From Cardinalis cardinalis (Eukaryota > Chordata > Aves > Passeriformes > Cardinalidae), in the NCBI GenBank assembly GCA_014549065.1, contig JACDOX010000004.1, forward strand, positions 5,307,986 through 5,371,985: a DNA stretch of 64,000 nucleotides, read 5' to 3'. This document shows, in pieces, positions 24,468 to 38,728 of the stretch. Below the pieces are notes generated by a model. That model was given only the letters and a program-made list of their open reading frames with translations. It ran no database searches and had not been told where the DNA came from. Position 1 is the stretch's first letter. Every line of letters starts with the position of its first letter. The position numbers were made by a program, and so were the translations under genes.

Positions 24468-27008
24468 AAACAGCTGACTTAGAACACGTGATTACGCATC
24501 AATACCTAATATTGCTTTACTCATGGACTTTTACATGATAATATTAATTTTATGGTACTGTGAGATTTCCCTGCATCTCTCTGCAATCACATTTCATTTT
24601 TACCATGCTGCATAACTATGCNTAATCAGCAAACTTTTTTTCTATCAATACTTTTTTATCAAAGACTTTTGGAAGTCTAGTGTGCTTAAGAAATGGATCA
24701 TCACCCTGCACTTCTGCAGACTAATTCAGAGAACTCAATAGGTTCTTGAAACATAGTTTCCCTCTATATTGATTTTTTANTCTTAGTTTATTTAACTGCA
24801 TATTTACTTATTCTATTTTTATTATAATTTTAGACAATTAACTTATTTCTGTCATGTAGTCTGCAATAGCTTGACTGGCCCTAAAGCACTTCTCCAAAGT
24901 TGCTGTAATTTTAGCCATCCATTCCTCTGACTCTCCAGCTAATTTTTTAGTTTATATAACACAGTTACTATTTAAAGAAATTTGAATTCTATGTTCCTTC
25001 AATGCTTAAAATTAAATAGTACCTAACTTTAGCAAGAAGTTGTTATTTATTTTATTTGTTTATGCTTACATTCAGCTGACAATGTAATTTATGACAGTTG
25101 CTCCAATATATTTCTATAAAGAAGAGCTCTCACATGGGACTCTTCCTAAATTTTTCAGTAGTGGAGAGTGAAATCACTTCTTAAGATTTTCTACTATGGT
25201 CTAGTTCATTTCCTATAATAACTACTCTTCCTTTGCTATATTAAGTCTCTATTGATCCTGCAGACTTTGTGTCAAGTATTTTGCTTCTAACATGTTTGAA
25301 AACATCTAATTAACATCTTTATGCCTTTGGCAAATTGCTCTTTGAAGTAATTTTTTGGCTTATTAAAGTCTCAAAATTAATTTGACCGAGTTTATTTCTT
25401 TTCCATTCACCTTATCTGGACACAATACTCATTTTCTGAATGATAACTCTTTACTGCTGTTATTCATTTTATTTTTGNTGTTTAACTATTGTTTAACTAT
25501 CTCTATACTTTCTTGTCTTTAGCCAGACTGATTTTATATTTACTTTTCTCCTTCAGTATGGTGTCTTGAAGAAAACTCTATATTATCTTAAGAAGATTTG
25601 TCCTTTGGCTGATTCTTTTACATTACTTTAAGTGTTCTGGTTTTGCATAATTTCTCTTTTTGAAAGTGAACATCTCTATAGTGGTTTATTTTATGTGTAT
25701 GTGTCCCTCCTGCTGTAGTTTCAAATCAGATTGCATTGTCCCCAGAAGAGCTCTTTTAGAGAAACTTTCCAGAATATGTCCAACGTACATCTCACAAGAA
25801 TTTCTGGTTGCCATCAAGGGTAGTCTTTCTAAGTAACTGTTTCAAGAAGCTGAAGTCTAACAAATTCTATCATCTGAAGTTTGATCTGACACCACATATT
25901 CAGATACCTATCTAAATCTTCCTGGAAATAACTAAAACTTCCCATCATTACAGTGTTTATTGCTCTTGAAGCTTTTTGGGTCTCTCTTATTCACATTTCG
26001 TGACTGAAGGCTAGAAATTAACATGTAAGCTTTAGCCATTATTATAATTCTTTTTAAGTATTATTTTTAATTATTAGCACTTTTTAAATCATAGCTTATT
26101 ACTCTATTTGCTCTAGAAAAATCTTTGTCTGGCCTGCTTAAGTAATTTGCAGTCTCACATGGTATGTTTGCAAGATTGGCTTTCTTTCCCCAATTTCATA
26201 ACTCTTCATAGGTTATTGTCCTCATTAAAAATCAGGCAAACAAATTCACCTATTTTATGTTTTACACTTCAAACATTTTAATAGGTGAATGTGTTCATTT
26301 CCTTGTGGGATGTTTGTCTCCTTACGTATGACATCCTGAAAAAGAGATGGCTTTTTTTTAGAAAATAAACTTGACTTTTGAATTCCTTTTTGTTTTGTAA
26401 GATCCTCATTCCTATTTAGTGAAAAAAATTTCTTCAGTGGGATCTGTGAGCTCTTCTGCAGCTCTGAGCTTTCTCATAGTGCTTAGTGTTAAAGTTCCCC
26501 ATAAACTTTAAAGTTTCAGCATCATGATTCTGTTTTCACTTAGATGGAGCTCATCCGAAATAACAGACAGTTTCATAAAACAGACATCCACCTACTTGAT
26601 GAGATTTTTTCCAGTTTCTATTGAGTTTGATTGCATTTTCCTCACACAGCTGTCTACAGATAAAAAGAAACTCAACCTGTCCAGATTGCATGACTTTGAT
26701 CTGTCTTGGTCTTCTCAACTATTCATTTAAATTTGGCTCCAGAATCTCTATTCTCCTGCCCCATGTCATGCTACAAATGTAAACCATACAAGACATACAT
26801 GACTATTATTTCCACAGTCTACACCACGATGTTCTTTGCTGTATTAAGTCAGCATACTCTCACTGTTGTCATCACAGACACATCTGTCTATCTACATGAT
26901 CTATGTCCTATTATTGTTCACTTCATCACTCCACCANATTGTTCTGGAAGTTCAGGGTATCCCTTTCTATCCAGTCAGATCTTGTTTGCTAAATATTTTC
27001 TGCTTTTT
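24468..27008. other. Unassigned AT-rich stretch
   Basis: Very AT-rich, with no gene. A weak trace of a very old CR1-like endonuclease on the minus strand may lie at about 25850-26000. Otherwise nothing is recognised. Confidence 0.45.
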
Positions 27009-27390
27009 ATAGAATCACAGTATCCTAGAATATTTGAGGTGGAAAGGGGCCTCTGGAGATCAGGAATTTACCCCATGGCTCTGAACAGAAACCACCAGGA
27101 CCGGACTTGTACCTAGTTTCCTAGTACTGTGTCCAGTAGGTTTTTAATATTTCCAAGGATCAAGACTCCAATGTCTCTGATCAACAAATGGAACTAGAGA
27201 TGCTTGTGTCCTGCCTGCTGTGGGGCCCATCACTGGCTCATTTTCAACTGGCTGTCCAACCAGATTCCCCCTTTTCTGCAAAGTTGCTTTTCTGCCGCTC
27301 AGCTCCTCAGCATTTACTGGTGCATGGGCTTAATTCTCTCCAGGGTCATAGCTTGGCATTTCCCCTTACAGAATTCAATATCCTCCTTCT
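27009..27390 (-). mobile_element. CR1 LINE 3' fragment, minus strand
   Basis: The plus strand reads as the reverse complement of a CR1 3' end. It begins atagaatcacagtatcctagaat (tail units), then gaggtggaaaggggcctctggagatca, then ctagtactgtgtccagtaggtttttaatatttccaagg. It ends with tttactggtgcatgggcttaattctctcc and a degraded stretch to about 27390. The sequence is diverged and carries no usable reading frame. Confidence 0.8.
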
Positions 27391-29060
27391 AGGAAATGGT
27401 TTTCCTCAATGGCAGTATTTGCTAATAGCCTGGAAGTGGGCCTGCTTAGGATGTCTGTGCACTTTCTCTGTGGAAAATAATGCTGCATTTAATTTACGTC
27501 GCTTATAAAAATAAAAAATAAAAGGAAAAAAGGGCAGTAGTGTGCTTTTGATCACGGTCAGTGGTCTGTGGCAGGTATATTCTGCATCACTATGCCAGCT
27601 TCTTTGTATCTAAATTTATGTACCAATACTTCTTACATATGTTCTACTTTGTTATTACAGAATTAATAATTCCAGTAGGATAAATTATTCTCATTCAGGC
27701 TTTCTTAACCTTGCAAATTATCATAAATTAACCCATACTGTAGGTCAGCATATATGGTCAGCTGATATTGTTCTTCTAGTAACTTCTGCTTAAAGAAGTG
27801 AGTAATGCTGAATTCTTCCATAAAAATCTCCAACATTTTTTTCCCTGATAAGCAAAGTTTGTATATTTCCTTAATTTTTTTTCCCCGTCCTGCTAGGGCT
27901 GTTCCTGAACACTGAGCAATAGTCTTGCCACCTCAGTACTGCTCAACAGAGCTTGAAATTAGCAAGAGGAGCTCAGGCTGTCTGACAGCTAGTCCTACCA
28001 CGGCCGCCAAGTCTGAACAAACAGCAGCAGCTATTTTGCCCACAGGGGAAATAAGGTTAGTGAAAATATTAAAGAAAAGTGAATGCCACTGCTGGCATGG
28101 CAACACTTTGCAGTAATTGGTTCCTTGTGATTCATGCTGGCCTGGTTCTGAGAGCTACAGATGGGAAGCTTGNAAGGTTTAGTTTGGAAGCTCTAGTATG
28201 GAGCTTATAAGCTCTTCTTAAGAAGTGGCAAACAGATCAAAAGTTCACTTAAGTTAGTGTAATTCTGTAAATTCCAACAACATTTCTTGCTAATTTGCTT
28301 TTCTTTGAGAGAATTCTTTGATTTGAACATGTAGAATAGTAACTATTGTAACCATTCAGCTGCAGGTGCTGCTTTTCACGACAAACTGCAGTCTTTGATT
28401 TTTTCCTCCATTAAACTCTATCTCATTCATCAACAGCTGATCCTGACCATTCCTTCTTATTATAGAAATCAGATTTGTATAACTAGATAGTATGATTAAT
28501 TTTGAAAGAAATTGCTGACAGTTTGTTCTAAATATTATTAAAATTACTAATAAAGAAGAAAATTTGTGTTCNAAGGTTAAATACAAAACCAGAAATCATT
28601 AACTAACACAAACAATGGTGAAAACAGCTTGCAAAAATTAAATCTTCTAGCTCAGATATGCAAATATGAACCATATCTGAGCAGCCCAGTTTAGCAAACC
28701 AAACTGGAATTCTCAAATGAATTGACTAGACTTTCAATAATATTGAGGAGATTATTTGCTTTTGGTACTCTGTTGCTTGGCTAGGAGTGTGGCAGTTGAT
28801 AGAGCTTATAATTCTCTTCCTGGTTCTGCCTTAAAATGTAAAATGAATNAGAAAGATTGAAAAAAAATAGAAAAAAGACTGAATTTTTCAAACTTTTTCC
28901 AAGTCTTAAGTTTAAATACGACTTAAATTTAAATTGCAGACATGTTTGAGTGAATTTACTTCTGTTGTTTACAGACGTCTAATTCTGGTTTCTTGACCTC
29001 ATCAAACTTATACTGATTAACAAACATGATAATACTACAGATTGAGGATGATGATTAATA
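27391..29060. other. Unassigned stretch with one exon-like segment
   Basis: No transposon recognised. At 27897-28055 a 159-bp segment is bounded by a polypyrimidine tract plus AG (acceptor-like, to 27896) and a GTTAGT donor-like sequence (28056). All three plus-strand frames of the segment contain a stop, so it would be non-coding. The rest is AT-rich. Confidence 0.4.
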
Positions 29061-29222
29061 GGTGTTCCTGAGAAGTTGTAGCCTCCATCCTTGGAAGCAC
29101 TCAAAACTCAATTGGACACATTGCTGAGNAACCTGCTCNAGATGACCCCGGTCTGTGCAGGGGAGATGGAATAGATGACATCCAGGGATCCCCTCCAAAG
29201 CAAGACTTTCTGATAATCTAAG
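29061..29222 (+). mobile_element. CR1 LINE 3' fragment, plus strand
   Basis: Short and diverged. It shows gtagcctccatccttggaagcactcaaaactcaattggacac, then aacctgctcnagatgaccc, then agatgacatccagggatcccctcc, in the order of a CR1 3' end. The tail is degraded (ctttctgataatctaag). Confidence 0.75.
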
Positions 29223-32200
29223 TATAAGCCCCCCCAAGAATATCTTGATAAATTTACAGCTGTGATATTTTTCCTAGTACGCTTGTTTCCTGCCTNGTTA
29301 CATCAGAGCCCTGATCTCTGAGCCAGCGGGGGGTCTTATGAGGCAGAGAGTTATTTATAANGAGCTTCTTCATTTGCTCCCACCTCACTTANATACAAAA
29401 ATATGTAATTAGTCTGAAGCTGGATATACAACAATATGTCAAGAAAAAGAGTACTTTAAAGAATATCACGGTCTTCTCAAATCCACAAATGTTAATCTGG
29501 GAATGTAAACGTAATGTTGCGTTTTAAGAGAAGCGCACAATGTGAATTAATGCAGCATGGAACAGCTGCCTTTATAACCCTGACAATTCAAAAGGAATAG
29601 GGAGGAAGAATAGAGTGAAGCTGGGTGTTTCAAGTCACTGTATCAGGTAGATGTAACACCACCCATGTGGCTGGCAGCTACTGAGCCAGAAAATCAAGCT
29701 TTANCAAGAGTGAAACCCAAGATCCCAGGAGTCTGTTTTCCATCCTAAATGGTTAGTTGCTTTAGTGGTGTTCCATTAGGACTACTCACATCATCCCATC
29801 CCAATGACCCTGTTCCATATTTGCTCTACCATCAGTTTCCAGCAAAATTCTGCTATATTCTGTTTTGATTACCTGCAATAGGAAAACACATTCAAAGATG
29901 ACTTTTTTGTGAATTATTGTATACTTGCTGAGGTCAGTCCTATTTTGACAGCTGAATTACAATATAGAAAATTCAGCTTGTCAAGGCTTCAAGCATTTTG
30001 TTTTCAGCTTAGTAATAACAAGCAAAACTCCTTTAATCCTCCATAAATAAATTAAGCTTGGGATTAAATACATATGTNAATATAAGAGTCTCACACCTCA
30101 GTTTGTGTAGACTTTTAACTATCCACTGGATTCTAGATGACTTAGAAATTCAGGTTGCCAGCTCAGTTCCTTAGAGATTTGTCATGCCTACCCAGCAAAG
30201 CAGCACTACAGTTGTTTGATTAATGTCCTGATATTCTGCTCAAATTAGCAGTACCATTTCAAAGTATTTCATCTCCTGAAGGGAAATTGCAGCCTGATAT
30301 TCAAGGGATTAAGCTGCAGATAAAACAATTATCTTTTAATGACATCTCTCCTCCTCATTTTCATGTTTTTTTCATTATAAGGCAGTAACATAATTTATAA
30401 ACAGAAAAAGGCATTGTAGCCTTACATATTTAGAGATNTTGCATATAAAAGTCTTCATTGTTTGCCTTAGCAATCAAACAAAAGAAAACGTGACAAGTTA
30501 ATAATTCTGCACTTCAGCAAAACCATCTTTTATTAGGATGGAAGAAATTCAGCACAAGTCTTTGTCTTCCTATAGACCCTTTGTCATCTGGCTATTTTGA
30601 AATAAAATGGTTTAAAACCAGACAGATTCATGACATATGCTGGCTAATAAGAACTAAATATCTTGTCTAGATTAAACAGTCTCTCTGAGATCTCTTAAAT
30701 AGACCAGTAAATAAACCAGCTTCTATTATGCTCTAAAGGGACAATAACAGATACATAGATAAATATAATGTGAGGGTAAAAAAGTCCTGAAGAGTGTGCT
30801 TAAAAGAACATTACTGGAAACTCAATACTGTGTTATAGTAAAAAAAAAAATTAGTACAAAACTACAACTAAATTTGTTCGAGGTTTTACTGATCAGAATA
30901 AATAAATAAATAAATATTTNTTTATCTCCATTCAGTTTATGTGAGACAACTGTCTATTAATCCACTGTTCATACTCTCATTTGAACCCTTTCTGTGCATC
31001 AGCCCAGAGGGATGAGTGCAGTTTTAATCTGAACAAGCAACTTTTCTGTCTCAGTGGCAATGATGTTACTGTACAACGAAACATTCCAGATACTGCAGTG
31101 AGTAGGGATCAGTGAGGCTGCTGAACTGTCAGGACTCACAATGTTCTGGACATGGTAACAGCACTTTGNATGTTGGTCTCTGGTCCTTTCAGAAGAGACG
31201 TTTGTGATGCCAGGATTTACCAGCAGTTATTTTCCCATCCTTTCCTTAGCCAGTTCTTGGAGGGGGTGGGAGGGAAGTTATCTGTACATTTTTCTCCACC
31301 TGCTAATCTCTTCTCATTATGTTTAATGAAGATGATAGGCACAGCTTCTGTAAAACACAGGCCAGCCTTAATACTGAATACAAAGCCTTTTCTGATCTTC
31401 TCTATTATTTCATCTCTTTTGCAATGAATAAAGGTGTGTCTTTGGAAGATATTCTACATTTAAGTAATCNTTTTGTTCCTTTCCTTCTCTTTGCTCAAAA
31501 CTGCATCTGGTTTAGGACTGGCTTGTGAGTTGTGCTAGCTTCTGGCCAAGGAAGGATAAAGTGCTGTATCAAGAGCTGTATTTATTCTGAAATATCACAA
31601 TTCCTTAGTATGAAACAGACAGCTCTAAAATGCTTTCACAGACCATTTGATTTGAAATAGATGTGCATGCAATATGCTGGGTTTTCTTCTGTGCAGTTTT
31701 TGCATTCTTCAAACACTGTTTNTTAGACTCACAAGACAGAATGTTAATTGCTTCAAACAGTGTACCAAGAACTTTGGAAGGGCTTTCACTTCCTGTTAAT
31801 ATATGTGTGCATGAGGGGAAAATTCACTCCTGTCAATATTTGCAGTAAAAAGCCAAACTTAGGAGTACACTCTGAATAAAGAAAATGGTTCATGATAACT
31901 TCAATAAAGCATAAGATATACCTTTTAGGAAAATACAACTGCTCCTGGATATATTTTAGTTTTACATCAGTAACAACTCAAGTGTCTGTTTCTGTAGAGA
32001 TAAAAAAAGAAAGCTTCAATTTTTTGCAAAGAACTAAATGAATACCAGTGTCAGACATGCACCACAATCACACACACACAGCTCTCACAATCATACATAA
32101 AAAGACAATAGAGAATGTATGACAAAATCAAATATTGTANTGTGTAACATTGAGAAGTTTCCCTTCCTTTATTTCTAACACAGAATACCTATGAAACTTT

Positions 32201-35200
32201 TGTTAGATGTTTTTCTTTTCCCCACACCCAGAGCAGTTTGACTTCACATGGATGGACTCTTAGCAACAGTAAAGACACATCTCAGACACAANGATCATCT
32301 CCATCAGTCAGCAATGCATACTTTGTCACCCTGAAATAAGAAATGCTAAACATTCTCTAGAAAAATCCTACAGAATATTTTTACTTCACATGTNCTCAAA
32401 AATATCGGGATCATTTTGGCTAAAGTTTTCTGATTTTTTCTTCAGTGACAGATAAACTAAACTTTCTACTAGAGAAGAAAATTCTTGTGCCTTTTGTGCA
32501 TTCAATCTGTCTGCATGAAAAGTTAAAATACATATTTCCGTGTCTTTACATATGTATTTCTCACTCAACTAAGCCACATTTGGATATGGCTTTTGTAGTT
32601 TAATTATTCATTTACTTCTTTGCTCCCTTATTTTGATCCATAAGTCATTAGACAGTTCATTTCCTCAGGTTCTTAGACTGTACTTTTCACTCTTTTTTAA
32701 AAGAATTGCCTCCTTTTAGGAAAAAGAGATTCTAAGACAGGAATTTTAAGGCAGGCAACAATGCAAAGAATTTTTTTTTTACATATGAAGAAGGGTATTT
32801 TGTAGAAATAGGGTAATTGTGCAAAAGAAAGAGAGAAAAATGANTAGAGGAATGAATTTTGTATTTTGCCGATCTAGTGGATCATTTCCAGTGGATATGG
32901 AGCATTTCAGTGGCACTCAGAAGTACCNTATTGAATCCTGTTCAGATCCCTATTTTATGTGTGACCTTGGTTTCTCTGCTGCTTGGCTCCTGGGTGTAAG
33001 TTTGGGACCCTGTTTCTCCAGTATAACTGGGTCATAAGAGAGAGTGGGGCACCTCTGGAGGCCATTTCACCCTATTCTAAAACAGGTGTTTAAAACAGGA
33101 AATAAATCAGCAGAGGGAATTGCTGCTTCTCTCCATGGTCTTAGAGGGAACTGGGAGAAGTAACTTACATTGGCTACCAAATTTATAAATAGATAAAAGA
33201 AAATTATACAATACACAATATTTAGGAACAAACTTCTTCTTATTAAATAATTGCTTTTGAATTTGATGGAAATAGAAGTAAAAAAAATTGAGGAGATTCT
33301 ATGTTTTCAGGTAGTAAAGTAAATTGCTCTTCTTTCTCTGCTTCCCTAGGATACTCACAATATCACTCAGTATCATTAAATTGTGTTTTAGTATATTTTT
33401 ATACATTCTATGTCCTGAGTTGTAGTCAGTAGCCTTGAATCTTTGCAGCCCTTTAATCTGAATATCTGGTAGCATCAGTGTGAAAAGCAAATGATTTATA
33501 CACACGCTCTCGAAGTCAAATGTACATTGTCTTCTGCATACAATTAAAACAAGATCTTCATCAGACTTCTTGTCTTTTTCTGAGTGTTATTTTTTGACTT
33601 TTTTCTTTCTTCTTCTTTTTAAAACATTTTTTTCTCTAAAATCTGTCTGGAAATGTAAGGAGTGTCTCTTAAACTGAATAAAAAATTAGCATCTAACAAG
33701 AAATAAGTTTTTTTTAAATAGGCATTTTTCATAGGCACACTTACATAAGAAAACAATTCNCAAATACACAGCATAAAGGGCCCCAAAGATTCAGTTATTT
33801 CCTCTAGAAATTATAATTTAAGAGCATATTATCTCTCCAAAAGAACATTGTTCATTTTTGAGACTATCATGCTTACTTAGTCCCCAGAATAAATGTAAAA
33901 NATTTGTGTCTTTACAGTACACCATTATAAGGGTAAAAGAGGGAAGAACTGCCTTGTTGAATGCAATTTTTCAAGGAAGACATTCCTTTTTCGCTTTAAT
34001 TCACTTAGAAATCTCATAAATGTATCTGTCCAAACAGCTATTAAAAGCTGGCTACAAAGATCTTGCTGCCTGAATGCAAAATACAGAACATTTATGGTAA
34101 ACNTAGGCAAAGTCTTGTATCATATTTAAATAGTTCTCCTTCATAAACATAACAGANTTTTAAAAATAGATTTTTAAAGTCAGAAGAGCTCTTAGACTCA
34201 GTGATTTCCAGTTTTGTATATGGTGGGCTAGAGAATATCATCAGAATTAGGCCAAATTACTTATAGTTGCCTAAAACAGATGTCCTATACATTTCTTTAT
34301 CTCCCCCTGAACATTTCAGAAAATGGAAAGTCTGAACAAAAGGAGAACTGTCTATCTATCTTCACAGGATGAACTGACTTTTGACCAAATAAAAGCCTTT
34401 GTAAGAGTAGCACAAGCTATCTAGAGGACTTGATCAGAAATTGGGGCACATCTGCATTATATCACTGATCCAGGGCAAGATCACAACAGATTAATTTCTT
34501 GATCTGCCACCTTTGTAAATACTTGTGAGTTTNCACATGCACTTCTGAAAGGTTAAAGAAATAAAGTTCAGAGAACAGCTGAAGGTTAGCTCTGCTAACA
34601 ACAAACCTTAACAGATCTGTATCATAGATCTTTCTCCATAACAGGATTTGGGATGTGCAGCTACCAGAATTACCTTACTGAGTTTTCTGTCTTCCAACTG
34701 ATGCATGATCTCAGTGTTCTTGCTCTTATTTTGTTTCTCCAATTAGAAATCTAACAGATTAGTTGAAACCACTAGTGAAATTAGTCTCAGNAAATAAATA
34801 ACTTCATTGGAAAGGGCAAGTAAAGGTCATATAATCAATCTGAAAAGAGGTATCTTCCTCTGATCAGTCTATGGCAGTAGAAAAGGTTACGTTGCTTAAC
34901 TGCCTATGCATTCCTGAGAAGTTCTGGCCTTCACTGATCTGTCAGTTACATAACTTGTATGAATAATCCCTAATTTGCTGAAACAATTTAATACCTTTTT
35001 TTTTGGATAAAATAATGGAGCTGGTACTCATAGTGCTGCAATGGTGGTAGGTTTCCAAGAGACTCGTGCTTTATGAAAGTGTTGAGGAGAAATATCAGAC
35101 ACTGANCCAGCTGGACCAAAAAAAGACATTTGTCCAACAGCATCATTTGCATCTTAGAGGCAGTTTAAGAAGCAGCTGACTACTTTCTCAAAGAAAATGA

Positions 35201-38200
35201 GGTACTGATGGTAACTTCTTGTTACTAATCATGTTAAGATGTTAAACTTAGGTGCACAGATGAGACCCAGATAGTGAAATATTTTAACAATTTTGCTAAG
35301 CATCAATTTAGGTATTTGTCCTTATTCATTGTTTTAAGGAAGAAAAATAATTTTTGCAATAATAGTTTTCTACTTTGTTCTATTTCCCTACCTATTGCTG
35401 CTCCCCCTCCAGCAAAAAGGTATATTTGCTTGAACAAACCTTGATGCTCAATTCCTCTCATGGTATTGTGTTCCATGATGTGATCTGACTGACTCCAAAT
35501 GAGTGTGACGCATGCTCTTTTATACACATTTTTGAACAGTGAATTCAACTGAAGCTGGTTGATACAGATATTTTTAGGTTTGGGCCCACTACTGTCTGCT
35601 GCCAACTACTCGTCAGACTTCTCCTCATTTAAAAAAAAAAAGATGATAAATCTGACATATATTTAAAAGACTTGCATGCTCCAATTTTTCATAGCAATTG
35701 TGTAAAGGATTGTGATTTTTACATTAAGAGAAAATGCTCTTACTAGAGCGTAAATACATTGTTCCATCCAGCACAGTTTAAATTGTATGTATTTTCCATT
35801 TTTCATGGAGTCACTAAGTGTTATAACTATTCATTTTGTTGGTCACCTCTTCTGCTTCAAAGATCAAAAGAGAAATGAACATTACTTTTAACACATTTCA
35901 TTATCACTCTGGTGATGTGTAAAAGGTTTGTTAGAATTTTTTTTCTGGAAAACTTCAAACCAAGGTTTTAAAAAATGACATCACCTCCCTTTTCCATCTG
36001 AATTTAACATAGTGTGGGATTAGAATGAAGTTAGTGCCTCAGTTGGCCACACTTGGTTTGATGGTAGTGATTATTAGACTTGTTTCNAGTTCATTGCTCA
36101 TTGTTAAGTAGGGATCCTATGTCATACTGCAATTAAAAAGAAAAATTGCAGATGCAGCCAATAGACTACTTCATTATCACAAAGGAACAACAAAGGAAGA
36201 TTTATTACCACCCTTAAATTCAACTAGATTATAATTTTTCCACACAATCCATACTTTCCTGACATTTCTCAGAAAATTCTGTAATTCCAACTGAGCATCC
36301 TGATATCTGTTATTTATTTGTTTNTTTGTTTGTTTGTTTATTTAAGAGTATCAGAATTTATATAATAAATGGACATTAGAAAAAGAGGTTTTTGCCATTT
36401 CACTGGTTTTGGATACATATATTTGAGATTTATAAGGTGGACTGTAACACCTGATCTTGCTAAATCCGAAAACGAGACAGCTAAATAGGGATCCTAGTGC
36501 TCATCTAACACTTTATTGACAGAGTATAGTGAAGANGGAGTCAGACTTTTCTTGGAGCTGTGCAGCAAAATACACCTTTTCTGAAGTCAGTACATCTGCT
36601 GAACAAACTCTCAGAGTGCTACTTACTAGGAAAAAAAGGGAAAAGAGAAGGAAAAAAAATGCATCTCAAAGAGAGTCAAAGATGAAAGGTGCATGTGTGA
36701 AATGATCATTCCAAAATTTACGACCTGATACTATAAAATAATTATCTAAAATAAAATANCAAAATAAAGTATTAAAATATTATAAAATAATATTCATAAA
36801 ATATTTTTCTGGATGAAACGTAGAAGCTGAATTCTTAAAACTTTACATGTTCACAGTCCCAGTTAATATGCATAGAAATGGCTGAGTAGAATATTATAAC
36901 ATTACTATCTTTTCTTCATGACTTTTTAAAAGAGAATCTTAAGAGGATAAAGCTTTTTAAGTCCACTCTTAAACAGAAAAACATTCAGTTCTTGCTGAAG
37001 AATATAAATATTCATACCTGTTTAGAGACCATTTCAGAGAAAAAGGAATAGGATAACTTTAGAATTTCATGGTACTGACTCTGTTAGAAACTCTGCTAGC
37101 AAAATGGGAAAAAAAAAAGAAAAAGCTTTGACAGATACTGTTTTCAAACTAGCTAGCAAGTATTCATGAAATCCAACAAATTCTAATGATTTCTGTTTTA
37201 TTTCCTGCTTNGTCCTGGCAGTATAAATATATTTAGGTTCAACATCTTCTACCAAAAGTATATCCAGTCACTTACATAATTTATAGTGATCTCTCACAAC
37301 TCTGTAAGTTACCATAAAGTTCATGAAGTGCAANTAAGTTAATAAATTTTTGCATGGTATACTCTGTTGAATGAAAGACTGAATGTGAATCTGGGTGTCC
37401 AAAACAATTGTTTCATTCTCAGTGCTGACACTACCTTGAGGTAATTTTTCTCTTCTTTTCAAGTCTGCCATATCTAAAAAGCCTTCTCCTTTTTCTGTCT
37501 CAAAATATCTATTTCTAATTCTTTTAAACAATTCACAGTATTATGTAAGTACTGATTATTTTTTATACTGGGGACATTATGATAATGAATCAGCTCAGTC
37601 AGATGAAATAAGCTGCAACATCACTTGGTAGACTTAGTGACTGGCAAATTAACCTGGTAATTTTCTTTAAAACCCTTATTTTCTAAATCAAAGAAACAGA
37701 GGAAATGCCATGTTTCTGGACCTTTAGTAAAATATCCAATATTATATGGAAATATATTTCCATATAGAGACAAATAAAATATTTAATTAAAACAGAAAAA
37801 TACTTAGAAATAACTAGCTAAAATGAAAAACATTAAATAGACAGTGATATTAGGAACATTATATTACCATCTGAACTCCTTAAGGATCAAAATAGGATAA
37901 ATGTTAACATCAGTGAAGGAATTTGTTCAAATTTGCTAATATTTTAAAATTCAGAGATACCACTACAATGAACAGAATCTTGTCAAAAGAAATTGAAAAA
38001 TTATCTAATGCTTATGAATTAAATTTAATGTTAGGAATTTCAGAAGACTCTGAGGAACTAGTAACAACAATCTAAATGTTACTCTGAAAATACCAGGAGT
38101 TGGAATTTACTATGGAAGGGAAAGGACTTTTCACATTAATTCATTGCAGGCCGACTATGAGCAATAAGTATCATATGGGTGTGAAAATGGGAATGCCATC

Positions 38201-38448
38201 CTAGATAATGTCAGTCTAAATATTTCCAGTTAGTTTTGGAAAAATTTTAACAAAATATAGAGCCTACAATTTAACAGATACTGTGTGCAGTTCTGTCATG
38301 CAAGTCACATATGTTGAAGAAGAGTAAATTTAACCTCAATGAATGCAAACAACTGCTGTGGTGATCTAGAGTCTCTAAAATTCAAGTGTATAAGCATGGA
38401 GTACAAAGTGTAAATCCGGTTAGAAAAATCTAGAAAATCTAGAAAAGA
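29223..38448. other. Long unassigned AT-rich stretch
   Basis: More than 9 kb without a recognised gene, CR1 or LTR. Minor repeats: (AATA)n at about 30897-30917, a short CA run near 32070, (TTTG)n at about 36311-36344, and a 24-bp perfect palindrome at 37743-37766. Open frames are short and unrelated to known families. Confidence 0.5.
37743..37766. repeat. Perfect 24-bp palindrome
   Basis: The two halves, tatatggaaata and tatttccatata, are exact reverse complements with no loop. Confidence 0.9.
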
Positions 38449-38614
38449 GAAGGAAGGAAGGAAGGAAGGAAGGAAGGAAGGAAGGAAGGAAGGAAGGAAG
38501 GAAGGAAGGAAGGAAGGANGGAAGGAAGGAAGGAAGGAAGGAAGGAAGGAAGGAAGGAAGGAAGGAAGGAAGGAAGGAAGGAAGGAAGGAAGGAAGGAAG
38601 GAAGGAAGGAAGGA
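38449..38614 (+). repeat. (AAGG)n microsatellite, about 41 units
   Basis: An uninterrupted purine tetranucleotide tract of about 166 bp, broken only by an N at 38519. It is preceded by repeated tctagaaaa units. The minus-strand frame across it is an artefact. Confidence 0.97.
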
Positions 38615-38728
38615 CATGGTATGTCAGTGTGTATGTGTAGGCATGTGGAAAATGAGGGATATTAAAGGAACCAGAAGCACAGCTGATTTCATCAGTGGAC
38701 AGTGGTGGTACTAGATTAATTAAGTTAT

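Noticed and set aside
38420..38617. Minus-strand frame of repeated FLPS
   Set aside because: Translation of (AAGG)n.
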